A model generated the notes under the pieces. That model was not told the DNA's origin. It saw only the letters and a program-made list of their open reading frames with translations, and searched no databases. From contig JBJXDZ010000172.1 in the NCBI GenBank assembly GCA_046154645.1, positions 1 to 64,000 of the forward strand: a stretch of DNA of 64,000 nt. Direction: 5' to 3'. A program made the position numbers and the translations under genes. Of this stretch, positions 50,272-59,359 are shown one piece after another; positions within the stretch are counted from its first letter, which is position 1, and each line of letters opens with the position of its first letter. This DNA comes from Ga0077555 sp046154645. Lineage in GTDB: Bacteria; Pseudomonadota; Alphaproteobacteria; Rhizobiales; Hyphomicrobiaceae.

Positions 50272-51135
50272 ATGCGCGCACGATGGCGACGGCTCGGCAT
50301 GTTGGCTGCGGTGATGGCATGGGTCTGCGTGCCATCGCAAGCAGCCCCGCCGCAGCGCATTGTCTCTCTCAACTTGTGCGCCGACCAGATTCTTATCGAT
50401 CTGGTGCCACGTCAGCGCATCGCCGCGCTGAGCCATCTCGCCGATGACCCGAAGATCTCGGCCATCTCCGAGCGCGTCTCCGGCGTGCCTCTCACCCGGG
50501 GTGAGGCCGAGGTTGTGCTCGGCTTCGACCCCGATCTCGTGATTGCCGGCACCTTCTCGACGCCGGCAACCATCGCCCTGCTTGAACGCCTGGGCCGCCG
50601 GGTCGAGAAGGTTCCCCTCGCCTCGGACATCAACGGCGTGCGCATCCTCGTGCGCGAGATTGCTGCCGCGGTTGGGGAAAGCCCGCGTGGCGAAACCGTG
50701 CTCGCGGACTTTGAGCGCCGGCTTGCCGTTGCCGCCGCACCCGGTGTGGCGACCGGGCGCCGTCCGACCGCTCTCGTCTACCAGGTCAATGGCCTGGCCT
50801 CTGGGACGTCGAGCCTGGCCAATGCCGTGTTGACGGCCGCGGGCTTCGACAATCTCGCAGCCAAAACGTCGCTTGGTCCTGGTGGCCAGATCGCTCTTGA
50901 GCAATTGCTCATTGATCCGCCGGATCTGCTGGTGCTCACGGGGCCTGTCGACGAGTATCGAACCGCCGTCGCAGCCAACCTCCGCCATCCGGCCGTGGCG
51001 GCGTTGCGCCAGCAGCGCGCCTCGATCGTCCTGCCCTGGCGGCATTGGTTGTGCGGCACACCCTACATTGCAACCGCCATCGAGACCCTGTCGGCTGAGC
51101 GGGCGCGGCTGTCGCAATCGGGTGCCTCACGATGA
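50272..51135 (+). CDS. btuF: Periplasmic vitamin B12-binding protein
   Basis: 287 residues with a Sec signal (about 1-25). The body starts PQRIVSLNLCADQILIDLVP, the cluster A-2/BtuF-FecB-type binding-protein pattern, with two lobes joined by a helix. It collects cobalamin behind BtuB and hands it to BtuCD. It lies eight bases after btuB and overlaps btuC by four bases, so it is in the riboswitch-controlled operon. FecB-type siderophore binding is the alternative, but the riboswitch argues for B12. Confidence 0.88.
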   Translation: MRARWRRLGMLAAVMAWVCVPSQAAPPQRIVSLNLCADQILIDLVPRQRIAALSHLADDPKISAISERVSGVPLTRGEAEVVLGFDPDLVIAGTFSTPATIALLERLGRRVEKVPLASDINGVRILVREIAAAVGESPRGETVLADFERRLAVAAAPGVATGRRPTALVYQVNGLASGTSSLANAVLTAAGFDNLAAKTSLGPGGQIALEQLLIDPPDLLVLTGPVDEYRTAVAANLRHPAVAALRQQRASIVLPWRHWLCGTPYIATAIETLSAERARLSQSGASR

Positions 51136-52127
51136 CCCCGCCTATCGCCCGCTTCAAGGACGCACTTCGGCACGTCGGTTTGCTTGCAGGCCTCGCAATG
51201 GGGCTCGCAGTGTTGCTGCTGCTGTCGTTGTTGATCGGCCCGGCAGGTTTCGGGCTCCCGCCCAGCAATGCCGCCCTGATCATGACCGAGGTTCGCTTGC
51301 CGCGGGCACTGCTCGCCATCCTTGTTGGGGCCGCGCTCGGCACGTCCGGTGCGGCTCTACAAGGTTATCTGCGAAACCCCCTTGCCGAGCCCGGCGTGAT
51401 TGGCATTTCCAGCGGTGCCGGCCTGGGTGCCGTCCTCGCCATCCACTCGGGTGCGGCTGCCACGTTCGCCAGTGCACTGCCGCTTGGCGGGCTGGTCGGA
51501 GCCGCACTCGCTACGGTGCTGGTGCTGCTGCTGGCTGGCCGGCACGGCGGAGCGCTGACACTCATTCTGGCTGGTGTCGCCGTTGCAAGTGCGGCGACGG
51601 CTCTCATGTCGCTGGCGCTGAGCCTGGCACCCAATCCCTTTGCCGCGGTCGAGATCGTCTTCTGGCTCCTGGGCTCGCTCGCTGACCGCAGCCTCGAGCA
51701 TGTGTGGCTCGCTGCGCCCTTCATCGCCACCGGCCTCGTGATCTTGTTGCGGCTTGGCCCCTCGCTCGATGCTCTCGCCTTAGGCGAGGATGGCGCGCGC
51801 AATCTCGGCATCGCCTTGGGCGCCGTGCGCCTGCAGATCGTGGCGGGCTCAGCTCTTGCCGTAGGGGCCGCTACCGCTGTTGCCGGCACCATCGGCTTCG
51901 TCGGCCTCGTGGTACCACATGTGCTGCGACCGTTCGTCGGCCACCAACCCTCGCGTCTGCTGCCGGCAAGCATGCTAGGTGGCGCCATCCTGGTGCTGGC
52001 CGCCGACATCCTGGTGCGCGTGCTCACGCCCTCTGGCGAGCTGCGCTTGGGCGTGTTGACCGCGTTGATCGGCACGCCGCTGTTTCTGTGGCTCGTGGTC
52101 GAAACGCGGCGGAGCCTGGCGCCGTGA
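51132..52127 (+). CDS. btuC: Vitamin B12 ABC transporter permease
   Basis: 331 residues with about ten membrane segments of the FecCD/BtuC family. RLPRALLAILVGAALGTSGAALQG (shown in part: RLPRALLAILVGAAL) and NPLAEPGVIGISSGAGLGAV are conserved, and FVGLVVPHVLRPFVGH is the cytoplasmic loop that contacts the ATPase. It starts within the btuF stop (ATGA) and ends overlapping the btuD GTG start. Confidence 0.92.
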   Translation: MTPPIARFKDALRHVGLLAGLAMGLAVLLLLSLLIGPAGFGLPPSNAALIMTEVRLPRALLAILVGAALGTSGAALQGYLRNPLAEPGVIGISSGAGLGAVLAIHSGAAATFASALPLGGLVGAALATVLVLLLAGRHGGALTLILAGVAVASAATALMSLALSLAPNPFAAVEIVFWLLGSLADRSLEHVWLAAPFIATGLVILLRLGPSLDALALGEDGARNLGIALGAVRLQIVAGSALAVGAATAVAGTIGFVGLVVPHVLRPFVGHQPSRLLPASMLGGAILVLAADILVRVLTPSGELRLGVLTALIGTPLFLWLVVETRRSLAP

Positions 52128-52900
52128 CCCTGATCGCAACCAATCTTGCCGTCGAGCTTGGCGGCCGCCGCGTGCTCGATGGCGTGTCCTGCCGCATCGA
52201 ACCCGGCCGGATCACGGGCATCATCGGTCCGAACGGCGCCGGCAAATCGACGTTGCTGCGTGCGTTGGCCGGCCTCATCGTCCCCGGCGCGGGCGCGGTC
52301 GAACTCGACGGTGTGCCGCTCGAACTCATCGAGCCCCGCAAGCTGGCGCAGGCGCTAGCCTTCCTCCCACAGGAGCGCGCCGTGCATTGGCCTCTCGCCG
52401 TGCGCGCCGTGGTGGCATTGGGTCGCATTCCGTTTCGCCAGGGTCCGGCTGGCGACGGCGCTGCCGACCGCACCGCCACTGATGACGCGATGGCGGCTAT
52501 GGATGTCGCCCAACTTGCCGAGCGCGCTGTCGATACGCTGTCGGGTGGTGAGCGCGCCCGTGTCCTTTTTGCACGCGCCCTGGCGCAGCGCAGTCACACC
52601 ATCCTCGCTGATGAGCCGACGGCCGGCCTCGATCCCGCTCACGCTCTGGAATTGTTTGTCGTCCTCCAGCGCCTTGCCGGCCAGGGTCGGTCCGTCGCCA
52701 TCGCTTTGCACGACCTCTCACTCGCGGCGCGCTTTTGTCACGATATCGTGGTACTTGGCGGCGGTCGGGTGATCGCTGCCGGGCCCCGAGCCGGAGTCAT
52801 GACGGCAGAGCTGCTGGGGCAGGTCTTCGGGATCGAAATGGCTGTCGGCACCTTCGACGGTGTGCCAGTCGTCATCCCCGTCGCGCCGAGGCCCGCTTGA
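52124..52900 (+). CDS. btuD: Vitamin B12 ABC transporter ATP-binding protein
   Basis: 258 residues from a GTG that overlaps the btuC stop (GTGA). Walker A GPNGAGKST (35-43), the signature LSGGERARV, Walker B TILADEPTAGLDP and the switch His in ALHDLSLA are complete. It powers cobalamin import. The frame is open upstream across btuC, but the homology starts at this GTG. Confidence 0.92.
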   Translation: MTLIATNLAVELGGRRVLDGVSCRIEPGRITGIIGPNGAGKSTLLRALAGLIVPGAGAVELDGVPLELIEPRKLAQALAFLPQERAVHWPLAVRAVVALGRIPFRQGPAGDGAADRTATDDAMAAMDVAQLAERAVDTLSGGERARVLFARALAQRSHTILADEPTAGLDPAHALELFVVLQRLAGQGRSVAIALHDLSLAARFCHDIVVLGGGRVIAAGPRAGVMTAELLGQVFGIEMAVGTFDGVPVVIPVAPRPA

Positions 52901-52923
52901 TCGTGCGCTGAAGAGGAGGCCGC

Positions 52924-54027
52924 TTGTTCGGACTGAGGCGAAAATCGCGTCGCATCAACCTGGCCTTGCAGGGCGGCGGCGCCCACGGTGCCTTCACCTG
53001 GGGCGTGCTCGACCGTCTGCTTGAGGAAGAGACCATCGACACCAGTTGGATCAGCGGCACCAGCGCGGGCGCCGTCAACGCCGTTGCCCTGGCGTCAGGT
53101 CTTGCCACTGGTGGCAGGACGGGGGCACGCGACACCTTGCGCGCGGTGTGGAGTGCGGTGGCTGAAGCCGGAGTGCCGGATCTGCTGCGGCTCAATCCCT
53201 TCCTGTTCGGCATGAGCCGGTCGCAGACGCTCGGGCAGATGGCGTCGCTGTTCTCGCCCTACGAGTTCAATCCGCTGGGTTTCGACCCGTTGCGCAAGCT
53301 GCTCAGCGAGACCATCGACTTCGCCAAGATCAGCACCACCGAGGGTCCTGAGCTGCTGATTGCGGCAACGGATGTTGCGACCGGTCGCAGCCGCTTGTTT
53401 CGCCGTCGCGAAATCACTGTCGAGGCGGTACTGGCCTCGACCTGCCTACCGACCTTGCACCACGCCGTCCAGATCGAGGGTCGCGCCTATTGGGACGGTG
53501 GCTTCTCGGCCAATCCCGATCTGGTGACGCTCGCGGCTGAGAGCCCGGTGCGAGACACGCTATTGGTGCTCCTCAATCCGATCGCCAAGGCGACCATGCC
53601 GCGCAGCGCCCGCGAAATCGCCGCCGAGGTCAATCGCGTCACCTTCACCCAGCCCCTGTTGCGCGACATCGCCGAGATAGCCGCGCATCGGCGAGATCAC
53701 CGGGGTGGACTTTTTCAGCGCCGTTCGCGTGCATCGACGATTGCCATGCATAACTTCCACATGATCGAGGCTGGTCGGCATACGGGAGCGCTGGCGCCAG
53801 AATCGAAGATGCGCCCCGACAAGTCGATGCTTCTGCAGCTCCATAACGCTGGGCGCGAAGAAGCACGGAAATGGCTCGGCCGGCATGAGGCCGACATCGG
53901 CCATCGCTCGACGATCGACCTTGGTGCGCAGTTCCTGGCGCCCTTGGCGAGCCTGCCTGGCTTCTTGGAGACCAATCCCGAAGAGGTAGGAGAAGACCAA
54001 TCCACCATGCCGGCCCCGAACCTGTGA
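52924..54027 (+). CDS. Patatin-like phospholipase
   Basis: 367 residues from a TTG with GAGGAGG upstream. The oxyanion motif GGGAHG (17-22), nucleophile elbow GTSAG with Ser47, and catalytic Asp191 in DGG are present, so it should be an active acyl hydrolase. No signal peptide is seen. It starts 23 nt after btuD and could be read through from that operon, but the function does not suggest a link with B12. A terminator follows. Confidence 0.9.
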   Translation: MFGLRRKSRRINLALQGGGAHGAFTWGVLDRLLEEETIDTSWISGTSAGAVNAVALASGLATGGRTGARDTLRAVWSAVAEAGVPDLLRLNPFLFGMSRSQTLGQMASLFSPYEFNPLGFDPLRKLLSETIDFAKISTTEGPELLIAATDVATGRSRLFRRREITVEAVLASTCLPTLHHAVQIEGRAYWDGGFSANPDLVTLAAESPVRDTLLVLLNPIAKATMPRSAREIAAEVNRVTFTQPLLRDIAEIAAHRRDHRGGLFQRRSRASTIAMHNFHMIEAGRHTGALAPESKMRPDKSMLLQLHNAGREEARKWLGRHEADIGHRSTIDLGAQFLAPLASLPGFLETNPEEVGEDQSTMPAPNL

Positions 54028-54050
54028 GCCCGCAACTCGCGATCACATGA

Positions 54051-54083
54051 CGAGAGCCCGGCCATGGCTGGCACGGGCTCTCG
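54051..54083. terminator. Hairpin terminator between convergent genes
   Basis: CGAGAGCCCG (54051-54060) and CGGGCTCTCG (54074-54083) form a perfect 10-bp stem with a 13-nt loop. It lies between the patatin stop and the stop of the minus-strand gene at 54106. No T run, but the position is right. Confidence 0.7.
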
Positions 54084-54105
54084 CGACTTCGGTGTGATCG
54101 AGCGG

Positions 54106-55077
54106 TCACTCCGCCTTGATGCCAAGCTTGTTGATCAGTGTTCCGAACTTGGCGTGATCCTTTTTGATCGATTCGGTCATTTCCTCCGGCGTGCTGCCGA
54201 ACGGGGCCAGGGCTGCCTTGCGCAGGATCGGCTCAAGTGCCGGTTCCTTGGAAATCTTGGCAATTTCCTCGGCGAACTTCTTGGCAATCGCTGGTGGCGT
54301 GCCGGGTGGCGCGACAAGTCCGAACCAGACGATGTAATCCATCTCCGGGATGATCTCTTTCAATAACGGCACATTCGGATAATCCGGATGCCGCTTGCGG
54401 TCGAGCACGGCGAGCAAGTTCGCTTTGCCGGCGGCGACATGCGGCATGGTGTTGGGATCGGCATGGATTTGATGCACGCCAGCCAGGAAGTCAGCCAGCG
54501 ACTCACCACCGCCGCGATACGGCACATGCAGGATATCCAAGCCGGCATGGAGTTTCATGGATTCCGCCATGATGTGTCCAAACGAACCGACGCCAGCGGT
54601 GCCCCAGCTGAGCTTGCCAGGGTTCTTCTTGGCATAGTCGACGAACTCTGGCACCGACTTCACCGGGATCGACGGGTGGAGCGCAAACAGCAACGTGCCG
54701 TCCGTGACGATCGACACCGGCACCAGATCCTTGAGCGGATCGTACGGCGTCTTGCGCAGATGTGGCAGGATCACCAGGCTGAGCGACGGCGTGAATCCGA
54801 ACGTGTAACCGTCGGGCGCCGCTTTCACCACGGCTTCCAGCCCCAGTGCGCCCGACGCGCCACCCCGGTTCTCGATCACGAACTGCTGCCCAAGCGCCTT
54901 CGAGAGTCGCTCGGCATAGGGTCGCATCGAATTGTCAGCCGAGCCGCCGGGCCCGAAGTTGACGATGATGCGCACCGTCTTATTCGGCCAGTCACCCGCA
55001 CCTTGTGCCGACGCTTGTGTGACAAGCCCAGAAACTATGGCTAGCGTCAGCACGCCGCGCCAAATCCAACTCAGCAT
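54106..55077 (-). CDS. TctC/Bug-family solute-binding protein (orphan)
   Basis: 323 residues from ATG at 55077; GAGGAGG precedes it. A signal peptide ends near ASAQG. The Bug fold is clear: WPNKTVRIIVNFGPGGSADN, VIENRGGASGALGLEAV and DGYTFGF. In tripartite tricarboxylate transporters this protein binds a carboxylate and hands it to TctA/TctB. Neither is adjacent, so this is one of the orphan Bug receptors common in proteobacteria. The ligand is unknown. Confidence 0.9.
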   Translation of the reverse strand: MLSWIWRGVLTLAIVSGLVTQASAQGAGDWPNKTVRIIVNFGPGGSADNSMRPYAERLSKALGQQFVIENRGGASGALGLEAVVKAAPDGYTFGFTPSLSLVILPHLRKTPYDPLKDLVPVSIVTDGTLLFALHPSIPVKSVPEFVDYAKKNPGKLSWGTAGVGSFGHIMAESMKLHAGLDILHVPYRGGGESLADFLAGVHQIHADPNTMPHVAAGKANLLAVLDRKRHPDYPNVPLLKEIIPEMDYIVWFGLVAPPGTPPAIAKKFAEEIAKISKEPALEPILRKAALAPFGSTPEEMTESIKKDHAKFGTLINKLGIKAE

Positions 55078-55276
55078 CGCGCTCCTCCTCGAGTTTGTTG
55101 GCCTGCGCCCAGGTATCCGCACCCGGACGGGCGCAAAAAGTGTATCAGGAAAATGGCCGCGGTGAAGCCTATCGTGTACACGCCATTGCGAAGTGTTTTG
55201 CCAACGTCGTATCGTTATTCCAGAAGGCCCGATGGTTCAGACGCTGCCATTGGGTCCGTGTCATCGCGGAGCCCTC

Positions 55277-55915
55277 ATGACGATGGAATCGTTCGATCCA
55301 GCTCGCATCTCCTATGTTGCCGCCATGGACGACGTTCGCGCGCGCCATCCCAAGGCGATGAGCCGCGCCACCGGCAAGGTGCTCGATCGGCTCGATGTGC
55401 ACTGCCGCGCGATTCTGGAGAAATCCACGTTCTGCGTGATCAGCACACAAGGCAGCGGCGGCCAGGACGTCTCACCACGCGGCGATCCGGCCGGTTTCGT
55501 GCGCATTCTCGACGATCGCCACGTGCTGCTACCGGACCGTATCGGCAACAACCGGTTCGATTCCATGGCCAATCTGTTCGAGAATCCAGCTGTCGGCATG
55601 CTGTTCTTCGTGCCTGGCATGAGCGAGATGCTGCGCATCAACGGCACCGGTCGTATCACCGATGACGCAGCCCTACTGGCTGCCTCCACCGTCCAGGGGC
55701 GCCCGCCGCGGATCGGTATTCTGGTCGCGGTCCGTGAGGCCTATCTGCACTGCGCCAAGGCGATCAATCGCGCTGGCCTGTGGGACCAAAGCCGGCATAT
55801 CGACCGCGACAGCCTGCCTTCCTATGGCCAGATGCTGGCAGATCAGGTGCCCGATCTGACGCCCGAAGAGAGCGCCCGCCAAGGCGCCGAGATGGCCAAG
55901 CGCGGCATGTACTGA
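55277..55915 (+). CDS. FMN-binding PPOX-type flavoprotein
   Basis: 212 residues from ATG 55277 (GGAG 4 nt upstream). The split-barrel motif appears as FCVISTQGSGGQDVSPRGDP, followed by VLLPDRIGNNRFDSMANL, as in MSMEG_1061-type pyridoxamine 5'-phosphate oxidase-like flavoproteins. It probably binds FMN and acts on a small substrate or cofactor in the cytoplasm. Divergent from the Bug gene, 199 nt apart. Confidence 0.85.
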   Translation: MTMESFDPARISYVAAMDDVRARHPKAMSRATGKVLDRLDVHCRAILEKSTFCVISTQGSGGQDVSPRGDPAGFVRILDDRHVLLPDRIGNNRFDSMANLFENPAVGMLFFVPGMSEMLRINGTGRITDDAALLAASTVQGRPPRIGILVAVREAYLHCAKAINRAGLWDQSRHIDRDSLPSYGQMLADQVPDLTPEESARQGAEMAKRGMY

Positions 55916-56013
55916 AGCGCAAGGCAGCCGGTTGCGTGCAAGCCGCGCCCATGCACAATGGCGGCACGATAAAACGAACCAGAAACGACCAATAACCAAA
56001 TTGGGAGGACGTC

Positions 56014-57594
56014 ATGTCTCTATGGATCCGGGGCGCGCTGGCGCTCCTGGCTGCGACCGCTGTCGGCAGTGCTGCCACAGCACAAACGCCAAAGAAGGGT
56101 GGAATTCTGAATTTCGCCGTTACTGCCGAGCCGCCGAACTACGATTGCCACGCCTCGCAGACCTTCGCGCTGCTGCATCCGGTGAGCCCGTTCTATTCGT
56201 TCCTGGTCCGGTATGACGCCAGCCAAGGCGCCAAGATCACCGGCGATCTCGCCAAGAGCTGGGAGATTTCAGCCGACGCGCGGACCTACACCTTCAAGCT
56301 GCACGACAACATCAAGTTCCATGACGGCTCGCCGCTCACCTCGAACGATGTCAAGGTCAGCTTCGAGCGCATCAAGTCTCCGCCACCCGGAGTCGTCTCC
56401 ATTCGTCAGTCTCTTCTGGCGGACGTGACCGCCATCGAGACGCCCGACCCAGCAACGATCGTGTTCAAGATCAAGGACGTCAACGCCTCGTTTCTCGACA
56501 ATCTCGCCGCGCCGTTTCACTGCATCTTCAGCGCCGCCAAGCTGAAGGAAGATCCACGCTTTCCCGAGAAGAATATCTTGGGCTCCGGCGCCTTCCAGTT
56601 CGTCGAGTACATCAAGGGCTCGCACCTGACGGCCAAGCGCTTCGATAGCTACTTCAGGCCGGGTCTGCCGCATCTCGACGGCTATAAGGCCTTCTTCGTC
56701 AAATCGAGCGCGGTTGTGCCCGGTATGCTTGGTGGCCAATTCGACGCCGAATGGCGCGGCCGCACGCCGTCGGAGCGCGACCAGCTGATGACTTCGCCGA
56801 ACAAGGACAACTTCGTGTTGCACGAGGGACCTTGGGCGACCAATGACATCATCATCTTCAATACCCAGCAGAAGCCGTTCGACGATCCGCGCGTGCGTCG
56901 GGCCCTGTCGCTCGCCATCGATCGCTGGAACGGCAACGAAGCGCTCTCGAAGATCACCATCGTCAAGGCCACCGGCGGCTTCCTGCGGCCGGGCTACGAG
57001 TTCGCGCTGCCCCAGTCCGAGATCGAGACTTTCCCGGGCTATTGGCGAGACATCGAGAAATCGCGTGCCGAAGCCCGTCGCCTGCTCAAGGAGGCGGGAC
57101 AGGAGAACCTCAAGCTCAAGCTGCACAATCGCACGCTCAATGAGCCCTATACGCCGGTCGGTGTGTTTCTCATCGACCAGTGGAAGCGCATCGGCGTCAC
57201 CGTCGAGCACAGCCAAGTCGAGACCACGCCCTACTTCGGCAACATGGTCGACGGCAAGTTCGACGTGGCGCTCTATCCGCTGACGGTGCCCGCCGACGAA
57301 GTGACCGCGCAGCATCAGGCCTATATCTCGCACGCCAAATCGCCGAACAGCTATGCCCGCCACGCCGACACCAAACTCGATGATCTCTGGGAGAAACAGC
57401 AGCGCGAGTTGGATCCGGCGAAGCGCAAGGCCTTGGTGCACGCGTTCGAGCGGCACCTGATCACCGAGAACTACTACCTCAATATCCACTGGTGGCAGCG
57501 CATCATCGTGCATCACAAGCGGATCAAAGGTTGGAACTTCTCGGCCAGCCACTTCCAGGGCAATGATCTCGTCGGCGTTTGGATCGATCAATGA
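56014..57594 (+). CDS. Peptide/nickel-type ABC substrate-binding protein (family 5, orphan)
   Basis: 526 residues with a Sec signal (ending AATAQ) and GGGAGGA upstream. The family 5 pattern is seen at GGILNFAVTAEPPNYDCHAS, KSWEISADARTYTFKLHDNI and KFHDGSPLTSNDV. The two-lobed protein would deliver a peptide or other solute to an ABC permease, but no permease or ATPase gene is next to it. It follows the flavoprotein gene by 98 nt on the same strand. Confidence 0.9.
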   Translation: MSLWIRGALALLAATAVGSAATAQTPKKGGILNFAVTAEPPNYDCHASQTFALLHPVSPFYSFLVRYDASQGAKITGDLAKSWEISADARTYTFKLHDNIKFHDGSPLTSNDVKVSFERIKSPPPGVVSIRQSLLADVTAIETPDPATIVFKIKDVNASFLDNLAAPFHCIFSAAKLKEDPRFPEKNILGSGAFQFVEYIKGSHLTAKRFDSYFRPGLPHLDGYKAFFVKSSAVVPGMLGGQFDAEWRGRTPSERDQLMTSPNKDNFVLHEGPWATNDIIIFNTQQKPFDDPRVRRALSLAIDRWNGNEALSKITIVKATGGFLRPGYEFALPQSEIETFPGYWRDIEKSRAEARRLLKEAGQENLKLKLHNRTLNEPYTPVGVFLIDQWKRIGVTVEHSQVETTPYFGNMVDGKFDVALYPLTVPADEVTAQHQAYISHAKSPNSYARHADTKLDDLWEKQQRELDPAKRKALVHAFERHLITENYYLNIHWWQRIIVHHKRIKGWNFSASHFQGNDLVGVWIDQ

Positions 57595-57597
57595 GTA

Positions 57598-57685
57598 AGG
57601 GACCAGGGAATTGGCACAAGGCACCAGGGGGCAGGCAGATGTCCGGCTTTCCTCCCTTGTCTCTGCTACCTTGTCCCTGGTCCCT
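57598..57685. repeat. Long-range inverted repeat, 57.6 kb gap
   Basis: AGGGACCAGGG (57598-57608) is exactly the reverse complement of CCCTGGTCCCT (57675-57685). The space between also holds related pieces (ACAAGGCACCAGGG and TACCTTGTCCCTGG), so the whole 88 nt can fold into one hairpin. It fills the gap between the binding-protein stop and the next ATG. It could be a dispersed palindromic repeat or a terminator. Confidence 0.6.
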
Positions 57686-57709
57686 CAGTTCGCTTCTCTG
57701 GAGCCATAC

Positions 57710-58291
57710 ATGACACTCTACAAAATCGACGCCACGTCGAACTCCAAGCGCAAGGCTGTCGAGGAGTGGCTATGGGGCCTCGATCTGGTCGGCTCCGAGC
57801 TACGCTCGAAGATCGTCACCGCCTGGGTCACGACCTGGAGCGCCAGCCCCTATGAGCGGCTTGAAGATATGCCGTTCTCGGCCGGCATTGAATATCCGCT
57901 GATGCACCACGTCAACGAGGTCACCAAGGCCGGTGTCGATCTGGCGAAGCGGGCCGCCGCCGACTGGAAGATGTCGCTGCCCAACGACCTGTTGGTGCCA
58001 ATCCTGATCCTGCATGACGTCGACAAGCCCCTGATGTACGTGCGCAAGGGGAGCGAGATTGTGCAATCCACACTGGCGCAGGAGATCCCGCACGGCGTCG
58101 TCGGCGGTATGCTGCTGAAGGAGCTGGGCTTCGGCCACGAGATCATCAGCGTCGTCACCACGCATTCACCGAAAATGCCGTTTCACAATCGCGGCAATGC
58201 GGCCTACGTCCTGCATTACGCCGACATGTTTTCGGCCGACCACGCTTCGATGACTGTTGGCCGTCTGCCCAGCTTCCAGCGGCACGGCTGA
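57710..58291 (+). CDS. HD-domain-like protein
   Basis: 193 residues from ATG 57710 (GGAG upstream); the frame is open back to 57611 across the inverted repeat but without homology. An HD-type metal site is suggested by His66/His67 (LMHHVNEVT), His102-Asp103 (LILHDVDKP), His128, His152 (TTHS) and Asp172 (YADMF). Proteins of this kind often hydrolyse phosphate esters. The name of the family is not certain and the substrate is unknown. Confidence 0.65.
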   Translation: MTLYKIDATSNSKRKAVEEWLWGLDLVGSELRSKIVTAWVTTWSASPYERLEDMPFSAGIEYPLMHHVNEVTKAGVDLAKRAAADWKMSLPNDLLVPILILHDVDKPLMYVRKGSEIVQSTLAQEIPHGVVGGMLLKELGFGHEIISVVTTHSPKMPFHNRGNAAYVLHYADMFSADHASMTVGRLPSFQRHG

Positions 58292-58305
58292 CGTTGCCAG
58301 CGCAC

Positions 58306-58698
58306 ATGCTCAACCTTAATCGCCGCCGCGTCCTGGCATTTGCCGCTGTCTTCGCGGTGCCAGCCGTGGCGGTTGCGCAGCCGGCATCTGCCGTCGAACT
58401 GGTCATGTTCGAGGAGCCAGATTGCCCCTGGTGCAAGCGGTGGCGGCAGGATATCGGCGGCGCCTACCCCAAATCCAAGGAAGGCCAGCGTGCGCCGATC
58501 CGGCACGTCATGCTGCACGCTCAGGCCAGGTCCGGCGTCACGCTGGCGTCGCCCGTGATTTATTCGCCGACGTTCGTGCTCGTTCGCGGCGGCCGTGAGG
58601 TTGGCCGCATTCAGGGGTATCCGGGGCCCGATTTCTTCTGGAGCATGCTCGCTGAGCTTTTGCATCTGCTCGATCGACCGCCCGCCCCTAAAACGTGA
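58306..58698 (+). CDS. Exported thioredoxin-fold protein, SoxS-like
   Basis: 130 residues from ATG 58306. A signal peptide with three Arg (NRRRVLAFAAVFAVPAVAVA) is followed by the redox motif EEPDCPWCKRW with Cys40 and Cys43. IYSPTFVLVRGGREVGRIQGY is the thioredoxin cis-Pro region. This resembles SoxS-type periplasmic thioredoxins, but no sox sulfur-oxidation genes are nearby. It probably reduces or oxidises a periplasmic disulfide. Confidence 0.75.
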   Translation: MLNLNRRRVLAFAAVFAVPAVAVAQPASAVELVMFEEPDCPWCKRWRQDIGGAYPKSKEGQRAPIRHVMLHAQARSGVTLASPVIYSPTFVLVRGGREVGRIQGYPGPDFFWSMLAELLHLLDRPPAPKT

Positions 58699-58774
58699 GT
58701 GACGCCTCGCGAGCCGCACCTTAGATTTCCGCAGCCAACCAGAATTGAAACCGCCCACCAGGAGCCCGTCACCG

Positions 58775-59344
58775 ATGCCCGCTAGAACGCCACGCATGCC
58801 GCCCATTCCCGACGCTCAAATGACCGACGCACAAAAGCAAGTGACGGCCGCCATGGTTGCCGGTCCGCGCGGTGGCTTGATCGGGCCGTTCGTGCCGCTG
58901 CTGCGTAGCCCCGATTTCATGGACCGCTTGCAGAAGACCGGTGAATACCTGCGCTACAATTCAGCTTTCACGCCACGGCTGTCGGAGCTGGCGATCCTGA
59001 TCACGGCTCGGCACTGGTCGCAGAATTTCGAGTGGTACGCTCACCGCCCGATTGCCGAGAAGGCCGGCCTGCGCGTGTCGATCATCGAGGCTGTTGCCGA
59101 AGGCCGCCGGCCCGCGGAGATGGCCATCGACGAGGCCGCAATCTGGGATTTCCTCGACGAGCTCATCCGCACCAAGACCGTGAGCGCCACCACCTATCAG
59201 CGCATCCTCGGCATGTTCGGTGAGCGCGGCGTCATCGATCTTATCGGCATTCACGGCTACTACAGCCTGCTCGCCATGGTGCTGAACGTCACGCAGGCGC
59301 CGTTGCCCGGTGACGCCAAGCCAGGCCTCGACCCGCTGCCGTGA
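58775..59344 (+). CDS. Carboxymuconolactone decarboxylase (CMD) family protein
   Basis: 189 residues from ATG 58775, with AGGAG upstream. The CMD helix is seen at LSELAILITARHWSQNFEWY followed by AHRPIAEKAG. AhpD-like members have two Cys here (CxxC) for peroxide reduction; neither Cys is present, so a peroxidase role is unlikely. It resembles gamma-carboxymuconolactone decarboxylase-like proteins, but no ring-cleavage genes are adjacent. It ends 15 nt before the minus-strand manC stop. Confidence 0.85.
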   Translation: MPARTPRMPPIPDAQMTDAQKQVTAAMVAGPRGGLIGPFVPLLRSPDFMDRLQKTGEYLRYNSAFTPRLSELAILITARHWSQNFEWYAHRPIAEKAGLRVSIIEAVAEGRRPAEMAIDEAAIWDFLDELIRTKTVSATTYQRILGMFGERGVIDLIGIHGYYSLLAMVLNVTQAPLPGDAKPGLDPLP

Positions 59345-59359
59345 GTAGGCTGGATCGGC

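Noticed and set aside
53560..54125. Open frames opposite the patatin gene
   Set aside because: They overlap the patatin gene with its complete catalytic motifs and show no homology of their own.
56269..57624. A 451-codon open frame on the minus strand
   Set aside because: It is antisense to the family 5 binding protein gene, which has clear homology, a signal peptide and a ribosome-binding site.
58837..58872. Thought of as a frameshifted AhpD peroxidase because the CMD Cys pair is missing
   Set aside because: The frame is intact over the full family length; many CMD-family proteins lack the Cys pair.
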